Positions 59,338 to 64,000 of a DNA stretch of 64,000 nt are shown in pieces. This DNA is from Aurantiochytrium sp. KH105 (lineage: Eukaryota; Sar; Bigyra; Thraustochytrida; Thraustochytriidae): positions 1 to 64,000 of the forward strand of contig BGKB01000240.1 in the NCBI GenBank assembly GCA_003116975.1. The letters are read 5' to 3'. The translations under genes and the position numbers were made by a program. Position 1 is the first letter of the stretch. Each line of letters begins with the position of its first letter. Under the pieces are notes generated by a model. The model did not search any database, had not been told where the DNA came from, and saw only the letters and a program-made list of their open reading frames with translations.

Positions 59338-59645
59338 ATGGGCGCAAACGCCTCGAGCCCACGGTGGACCGACGACCCTTGTGGCGAGCAGCTTGACGCC
59401 TACATTCGTTGCGCCACAAAGTACGGTGGCAAGGAGCCCGAGGAGTACGAGGAATACTGCGAGAGCGAACGGTCCCTGTAAGTAATCATTGTCGAAACAT
59501 CTCTGCCAATAATCCTATCAGCAACACCCCCAAAAAGTACAAACGAACTCACGCGCAAGATCAAAAACACAGATACGTCGACTGCCGCAAGGCCTGGGTC
59601 CAACAGCAAAAGCAGGAACGCGAGGCAAACGAAAAGAAAGAATGA
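59338..59645 (+). CDS. twin-CX9C CHCH-domain protein, possible myristoylation (2 exons)
   Basis: 70 aa: exon 59338-59477 joined to exon 59573-59645. The intron 59478-59572 (GTAAGT...CACAG) falls after the second base of Leu47, inside the second Cys pair, so only the spliced form is complete. Cys15-x9-Cys25 and Cys41-x9-Cys51 form a textbook twin-CX9C CHCH fold, imported and oxidised by Mia40 in the mitochondrial intermembrane space; the tail is Lys/Glu/Gln-rich. The N-terminus MGANASSPRW has Gly2 and Ser6, fitting N-myristoylation as in animal CHCHD3/CHCHD6 of the MICOS complex, though this protein lacks their long helical region. The exact subfamily is unclear. Its stop codon overlaps the next gene's ATG. 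Confidence 0.9.
59478..59572 (+). other. spliceosomal intron in CHCH gene
   Basis: 95-nt intron with GTAAGTAATC donor and AAACACAG acceptor. Splicing creates the second CX9C motif. Confidence 0.92.
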
Positions 59646-61402
59646 GCGCACGCTTCGTCTCTGCCTCTGCACATGAAGCGCATCCCGTGGGCGCACTATT
59701 GACCTCGAGCTTTGGTCCATTCGGTCGCGACCATCTCATCGTCTCCACAATCACAAACCAGCTCAAAGTCACCAAGAGCGGCAAGGCCGGCCTTGACGGC
59801 CTCTTTCCGCGCAAATCCACGGTTCCTCCCGAACTTCACCTTTTACTGATCGAAATCAATGCCCTCGAGCGCGAAGCCGGCGATGGGGCGTCTACACTTG
59901 GGATCATGGCCGCTGCCGCGCTGCAAGAAATGACAGACCTACATCTCTCAGATGGTGCCTGTGTGCGCCTTGCTCGCGCTCTTCGTGAGCTTCGCGCAGG
60001 CCCCGCGTGGCACTACCTCGTGCATGAGACTGCGCGTCGCAGCAATGCTGTTGCGCCACCGAATGCCACCACCGGCGTTGCCCAGGTCGCAGCTTCTGCA
60101 CTTCAAGGACAGTTTCCGCCCCAACAAGAACGTGCTCTCGTCGAAGCGCTGGTCAAGTGGATTGCTGGTGCTGCCTCCAACTGCGGTGGTCTCGGCGCAG
60201 CCGCCTTGAGCGCCGCGTCAACTGCCGATCGCCTCCTCGTGCCTTGCGTCGGCCAACGGGGGCCGCAGGTCCTTGGTGTCTCTGCCTTCGCTCTCAGTCG
60301 CCCACCCATGTATCGCATCGAAGCACAACAAGGTTCTGCACGGACACAAGAGGTGCGCCAGGCACGCTTCATGGTGTGGCTGTGCGCTCTGGCCGCGATT
60401 GAAGCCCGCGACAATGCTGCAGTCTACGTCGACTCGGCAGAAAGCCTTGAACACGCCGTCGCATATTCTGCAGCTCGCACTGTAGCGAATCTTAAGCTCT
60501 TGCATACGCGCGCACAAGTCAACCTCCTTGTGTGCACCAAAGTTCTGCACCAGGTCGCCCTCGATACCTGCGAAAGGCTTGGTATTCTCGTCGTTCAGTC
60601 GGTGAGCGAATCTGAAGCACGAGATCTTTGTGCCCTTGCAGGCACGACCCCAATCGTTGATACAAGCGTGTTTTCTCTACTGAGCGAGTCCGCGAGTGTC
60701 CCGACGACGAGCCCCTTTAGCCGTTTTCTGGGCAGTGCCGCGCGCGCCGCGGAAACGCGCATTGGAGGGTCAATTTGTGTGCTGATTGAGGGGATCGAGG
60801 CCGGACCCGGATCCTCGGAAATCTCTTGCGGCCAAGTTCTCGTCCACGGTCCAACCCTTGGTCTCGCCAAAGAGTACGCAGCATCGCTTGCGCGCGCTGC
60901 GCGTCTCGTGGCACTGTGGGCCAAGGAATTTGAAGAAAGCATGAAGGATACCAGTCTTAATGCACACCATACTTTAGGCCACAACTTGGTTGCCGTCGGG
61001 GCTGCCTGGGAGTCGGCTCTTGCGAGCGTACTCGCATCTATGTCAACATCAGCATCGCTCGAAAGGAACACCTTTGAGGCCAACGCAGTCCTCTCCGTAC
61101 TGCGAGCGGCGGCACGGGCAATTCCACTGGCGCTCGTGCCTCACGACGCTCGTCAAAAGTTGGAAGTCAAGCTCAGGCGCGCCGAGCTCTCAGACCAAGA
61201 GATGTTTACCTGCATTCGCTGGGACGCTGCTGGTCAGTGGGCGCTCAAGGAAACAAGTATTGACAGTCTTGGAAGAGACAGTGCTGGTCGTCGCGAGCCG
61301 CTGGCTCTCAAGATCCGCCAACTTGAACGTCTTGTGAGTTTTTTAGAACAGACTCTGCGCGTGGACGCACTCATTCTAGGAGCCAACGTTGCGAAGAAAT
61401 GA
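59642..61402 (+). CDS. group II chaperonin-like protein, BBS10-like
   Basis: 586 aa, a divergent relative of the TCP-1/CCT chaperonins. The N-terminal equatorial part has ALLTSSFGPFGRDHLIVSTI (position of the GP-x-G nucleotide loop), KVTKSGKAGLDGL and REAGDGASTLGIMAAAALQE (GDG-x-S in place of GDGTT). The pattern is closest to BBS10 or MKKS/BBS6, which assemble the ciliary BBSome with CCT. The rest is a long, Ala-rich chaperonin-type body (ETRIGGSICVLIEGIEAGPG; IKXXAR elements not obvious). The ATG at 59642 overlaps the upstream gene's TGA by four bases (ATGA). The frame is open back to 59513, so an upstream exon is possible, but homology begins only after residue 10. Confidence 0.75.
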   Translation: MSARFVSASAHEAHPVGALLTSSFGPFGRDHLIVSTITNQLKVTKSGKAGLDGLFPRKSTVPPELHLLLIEINALEREAGDGASTLGIMAAAALQEMTDLHLSDGACVRLARALRELRAGPAWHYLVHETARRSNAVAPPNATTGVAQVAASALQGQFPPQQERALVEALVKWIAGAASNCGGLGAAALSAASTADRLLVPCVGQRGPQVLGVSAFALSRPPMYRIEAQQGSARTQEVRQARFMVWLCALAAIEARDNAAVYVDSAESLEHAVAYSAARTVANLKLLHTRAQVNLLVCTKVLHQVALDTCERLGILVVQSVSESEARDLCALAGTTPIVDTSVFSLLSESASVPTTSPFSRFLGSAARAAETRIGGSICVLIEGIEAGPGSSEISCGQVLVHGPTLGLAKEYAASLARAARLVALWAKEFEESMKDTSLNAHHTLGHNLVAVGAAWESALASVLASMSTSASLERNTFEANAVLSVLRAAARAIPLALVPHDARQKLEVKLRRAELSDQEMFTCIRWDAAGQWALKETSIDSLGRDSAGRREPLALKIRQLERLVSFLEQTLRVDALILGANVAKK

Positions 61403-61686
61403 ACGAGAATCGATCAAGTTTGACGAAAAACATTCTCACAAAAACCATTCTTTTGTATTTTAAGAGGACCTCGACAAGCTTGATCTTGCGAAGTTGTAGC
61501 GGCAACAAGAGCAGCATTAGCAGGCTTGGGCATATGTGTATACGCAATTACATTATCCCAGGATCACCGCCTCCCTGACTTTACTATGTCTTGTCTTGTC
61601 TTGTCTTGTCTTGTCGCATCTTGCATCTTGCAGCAAGCCCTTGCGTCACTTTCTTTTTTTCTCAGAGAGGACAAAGACGGACATGA
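61403..61686. other. convergent 3' intergenic region with (TGTCT)n
   Basis: Between the chaperonin-like and ferredoxin 3' ends. Contains a TGTCT pentamer repeat at 61587-61615. No gene seen. Confidence 0.7.
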
Positions 61687-62451
61687 TTAGTTAAAGTAGT
61701 TATTGGAGCTATCGGGGATTTGGACCTTGAGTAACGAGTCGGCGCGGAGTTTAAGCTGACAGCCAAGACGAGAATTGTCGCGTGGCTCATAGGCAATATC
61801 AATCATGTCTTGTTCATAGTCGTCAGGCGGGTCCATCTGCGCAAGACTCTCCTCGTCAACGTACACATGGCACGTGGAGCACATGAGTTGACCCTGGCAG
61901 GCGCACTCCATATAGTCTGCAAGCTCGGTACCATGCTCGACGAGCGACTGAAGCGAGTCTCCCTCGCGACCCTCGATTGTAAAGGTGTATCCATCACGAG
62001 GAACGGTGACCTCGACCGACGCCGGTGCGAGAGCGTTGCGCGCCGTGTCGCGCTCGGCAATGTCGTCGACCGCCTTGACTAGAGCTTGCAAGGAGCTGTC
62101 GTCAATGCTCTTGGCCACTTGTTTGAGTGTCCCGTCCGAGGATCCGGCGCCCGAATCCTTGAGCGCCTTGAGGACAGCCGTGGCTTGAGCCTCGGAAAGT
62201 CCGCGCTCGTTCACCAGATAGTCTGTTGCGGTGCTCTTCGTTGAAGACGCCAGTCCTGCCGTCTTCGTCCATGTGGCCGCAGCACTCCACCCGTCGCAAG
62301 CCCGTGGCTTCGTGGTCGCCCAGGCCCTCGACCGCGCCCTCGTCGCCGTGGGCTGCAGCGGCGTCGCCCTCGCCAGGGTCGCCAGCCCGGCGGCAGCCGT
62401 GCCTCTCCGTGCGCGGGAGACGCGCGCCGACACGCGCGCAGCTGCGATCAT
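61687..62451 (-). CDS. mitochondrial [2Fe-2S] ferredoxin, adrenodoxin type
   Basis: 254 aa from the ATG at 62451 (MIAAARVSAR). The first 45 residues are Arg/Ala/Ser-rich without acidic residues, a mitochondrial presequence. Residues 76-140 are a helical extension (DYLVNERGLSEAQATAVLKA) not found in adrenodoxin. The ferredoxin domain (about 146-248) has cluster ligands Cys185, Cys191, Cys194 and Cys231 with the C-x5-C-x2-C pattern (CACQGQLMCSTCHVYV) and RLGCQLKL. The acidic helix between them (DPPDDYEQDMIDIA) is the partner surface for ferredoxin reductase. Role: electron transfer for mitochondrial Fe-S cluster assembly and haem A synthesis, as yeast Yah1. Divergent from the WW-protein gene. 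Confidence 0.88.
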   Translation of the reverse strand: MIAAARVSARVSRARRGTAAAGLATLARATPLQPTATRARSRAWATTKPRACDGWSAAATWTKTAGLASSTKSTATDYLVNERGLSEAQATAVLKALKDSGAGSSDGTLKQVAKSIDDSSLQALVKAVDDIAERDTARNALAPASVEVTVPRDGYTFTIEGREGDSLQSLVEHGTELADYMECACQGQLMCSTCHVYVDEESLAQMDPPDDYEQDMIDIAYEPRDNSRLGCQLKLRADSLLKVQIPDSSNNYFN

Positions 62452-62789
62452 CGCGGCCCTGCCCTCTGCTGCGCGGCTGCGCGGCTGCGCGGCCCGGAGC
62501 GCTGCTGCACGCGGGTCTGCGCGCGCTCTCTCGCGCGGTCGGGGTCTGCTCCCTTGCCTTGCCTGCGAGGCTCGACTTCTCGTGCCTGCCAGGCATCGGC
62601 GGGCAGACAGAAAAGAAAGCAAGAAAGCAAGAAGGCGAGAAAGCAGGAAAGAGGCAGGCGAGACGAGAGCAAGCACGGGCACAGCAGGCAGAGCGGACGA
62701 GCAGAGCAAGAAGCAGAAGAAGCGGAGCAGCGCCCCTGGCCGGCGCGAGGGAGCGGGGAGGGAGCCCGGGACCCGGGCCTCGGCCGGAG
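62452..62789. promoter_or_regulatory. divergent promoter region, ferredoxin / WW gene
   Basis: 338 bp between divergent starts. The middle has AAGC/AAGA-type repeats (about 62611-62650). Both neighbouring frames run open through part of it without homology. Confidence 0.5.
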
Positions 62790-63716
62790 ATGGCGGGCCG
62801 GCGGCGGCAGCAGCCGGACTGGCGCGCGGAGCAGGAGGCCGCGGAGCGCGCCCGGAGAGAGGCGCAGTCCCATCTCACGGAGAGGGGCGTGGCGTGGGAC
62901 GAGGCCTCCCGCGACACGCTGCGGCGCGAGCAGGACAAGGACAACACGCTCGAGCTCGTGCGCCAACGCAAGGCGAAGAAACTCATCTTGGAATCCGCGC
63001 AGCAACAGGAAAGACGCCACCTGCAGCAGCAACAACAGCAGCAGAACCAACAACAGCAAGATCACCACCCACAAGGTCAGCAACACTCCTCCTCCTCGTC
63101 CTCGTCCTCGTCCTCGTCTTCTTCCTCTCCCTCCGGCCAAGCGGCCAGCTTCGTCCAGCCCCCTCGCGGGTGGACCATCGAAGACATGATCGAGACAAGT
63201 GCGAGCCACTCATCGACGACGACTTCGTCCACATCGTCGGCGACCTTGCCTGAAACGAGGATTGCCAAAGTTTTTCGACATTTGAGTTCTGGATGCGCCA
63301 TGACGCGACCACCACTCAAAGGCAAGGGACCCGACGCCTCCGAAACACTTGGCATCGTGCTTCCGCGCGGATGGAAGCTCCTGAAGGACGAGGCCACCGG
63401 GCGCTACTATTTCTGGCACGTCCCATCAGGCAAGGTGCAGTTCGATCTAGTTGAAGAGAGCAGCAACCCAGCCGTTGACAACATAGAATATGTCAAGCAA
63501 GAGGCTGGCCACCGAAAGCCAAAGGGACAAGAAGGGCAAGGAGAAGGAGAAGGTGAAGGAGCAGTCTCAGGGCTTGGACGACCCGAGACAAACTCGAATG
63601 TTGTACAGAAACAGGAAGAGCAACTAAAGGCACCAATAGAGGAACAAAAGTTCTCTGGCGTGCAAATGAAGCTTGGGCTCTCCAAGAAACGAAAAAAGGC
63701 AAAATCCGCGTGGTGA
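62790..63716 (+). CDS. WW-domain protein with Gln/Ser repeats
   Basis: 308 aa from the ATG at 62790. Residues 8-76 are charged and helical (RAEQEAAERARREAQSHLTE, LVRQRKAKKLILE), followed by a Gln/His run (74-98), a Ser run (100-113) and a Thr/Ser stretch. A WW domain is at 191-222: LPRGWKLLKDEATGRYYFWH, then VPSGKVQFDLV. Trp195 and Tyr206-Tyr207 are kept, but the second WW tryptophan is Phe218 and the terminal Pro is absent. The tail is basic with KLGLSKKRKKAKSAW, a likely nuclear localisation signal. Polyglutamine-binding protein 1 (PQBP1) is a distant comparison; WW domains bind proline-rich partners. Confidence 0.72.
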   Translation: MAGRRRQQPDWRAEQEAAERARREAQSHLTERGVAWDEASRDTLRREQDKDNTLELVRQRKAKKLILESAQQQERRHLQQQQQQQNQQQQDHHPQGQQHSSSSSSSSSSSSSSPSGQAASFVQPPRGWTIEDMIETSASHSSTTTSSTSSATLPETRIAKVFRHLSSGCAMTRPPLKGKGPDASETLGIVLPRGWKLLKDEATGRYYFWHVPSGKVQFDLVEESSNPAVDNIEYVKQEAGHRKPKGQEGQGEGEGEGAVSGLGRPETNSNVVQKQEEQLKAPIEEQKFSGVQMKLGLSKKRKKAKSAW

Positions 63717-63751
63717 ATCAGGGAAATTTGGGAATCGGCGGACAGCCGCAC

Positions 63752-63945
63752 AGACTGCGCAGAAACGGTGCTTTCATTCAATCTGCGCAAAGAATTCGTT
63801 GCTTTCAGTCTGCGCAAAGAATTTGTTGCTTTTAGTCTGCGCAAAGGATTTGTTGCTTTCAGTCTGCGCAAAGGTTTTTCTTGCTTTCAGTCTGCGCAAA
63901 GGTTTCGTTGATTTCAGTCTGCGCAAAGCATTTGCTCCCGTGCAC
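63752..63945. repeat. 27-bp tandem array
   Basis: Six clear copies beginning TCTGCGCAAAG at 63782, 63809, 63836, 63863, 63891 and 63918 (spacing 27, 27, 27, 28, 27), preceded by one degenerate copy near 63753. The minus strand of the first four copies would read a nine-residue repeat of LRRLKATNS type; the 28-bp unit breaks it. No ATG or gene context, so probably non-coding, starting 40-65 bp after the WW gene's stop. Confidence 0.9.
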
Positions 63946-64000
63946 GCATGCTGTCACCCCATACAAACCTGACCTCTCTTGTTTTTTCTTTCTTTTTGCG

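Noticed and set aside
63752-63945. CRISPR-like array
   Set aside because: Units are contiguous near-identical 27-mers with no distinct spacers, in a eukaryotic context. This is a minisatellite.
1-64000. operon, biosynthetic cluster, defence island or organelle DNA
   Set aside because: Genes are unrelated, monocistronic in appearance, mixed in strand, and contain spliceosomal introns. Only the CHCH/chaperonin overlap looks operon-like, and it is reported separately.

Overview
This is a 64 kb piece of a GC-rich, compact nuclear eukaryotic genome. I see about 28 protein genes on both strands, almost all uninterrupted single exons. Four show a convincing spliceosomal intron (about 95 to 225 nt, GT...AG). 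Gene content (R-SNARE, DEK chromatin protein, POC1 centriole protein, BBS10-like chaperonin, GUP1-type MBOAT, FUN14, calponin-like protein, SulP with STAS, adrenodoxin-type ferredoxin) points to a free-living, ciliated, heterotrophic protist. Strong GC3 bias, rare introns and this mix suggest a thraustochytrid/labyrinthulomycete stramenopile. That assignment is inference; nothing in the window proves it. Strong codon bias also produces long antisense shadow frames, which I left out.

Layout. 0.9-5.7 kb: MFSD1-like transporter (2 exons), an orphan protein and a minus-strand DAHP synthase. 5.7-9.95 kb: a gene-poor, microsatellite-rich spacer ending in a decayed DDE/PiggyBac-like transposase that stops at the only ambiguous base (n at 9922), probably an assembly join. 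10.2-25 kb: DEK, longin R-SNARE, a CTFQP-repeat zinc protein, GNAT, HMCES/SRAP, GUP1-like MBOAT, EF-hand protein, an orphan, FUN14 with an EF-hand, and a calponin/transgelin. 25.6-30.2 kb: a RING protein and a multi-pass transporter-like domain fused to a DUF1336/EDR2 C-terminal domain. 30.2-35.8 kb: two repeat-rich spacers around one small acidic protein. 35.9-49.5 kb: an SH3-PX-SH3-FKBP-villin-headpiece protein, an SR-rich protein, POC1, a CCCH zinc-finger protein, a CLC-family protein and a PP2C phosphatase. 49.5-56 kb: a sparse AT-richer interval, a 7-TM protein and a SulP transporter. 59.3-64 kb: a twin-CX9C protein whose stop overlaps the start of a BBS10-like chaperonin, mitochondrial ferredoxin, a WW protein, and a 27-bp tandem array at the window edge.

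There is no operon-like pathway cluster and no defence or secondary-metabolite system. Functions are housekeeping and scattered: amino-acid synthesis, membrane traffic, ion and solute transport, mitochondrial Fe-S and CHCH proteins, cilium/centriole parts, chromatin and DNA repair. The most unusual items are the two domain fusions (35.9-38.1 kb and 27.7-30.2 kb), the ATGA overlap between two nuclear genes (59.64 kb), the CLC protein without its gating glutamate, the R-SNARE with Asn at the ionic layer, and recurrent tetranucleotide tracts just upstream of start codons.
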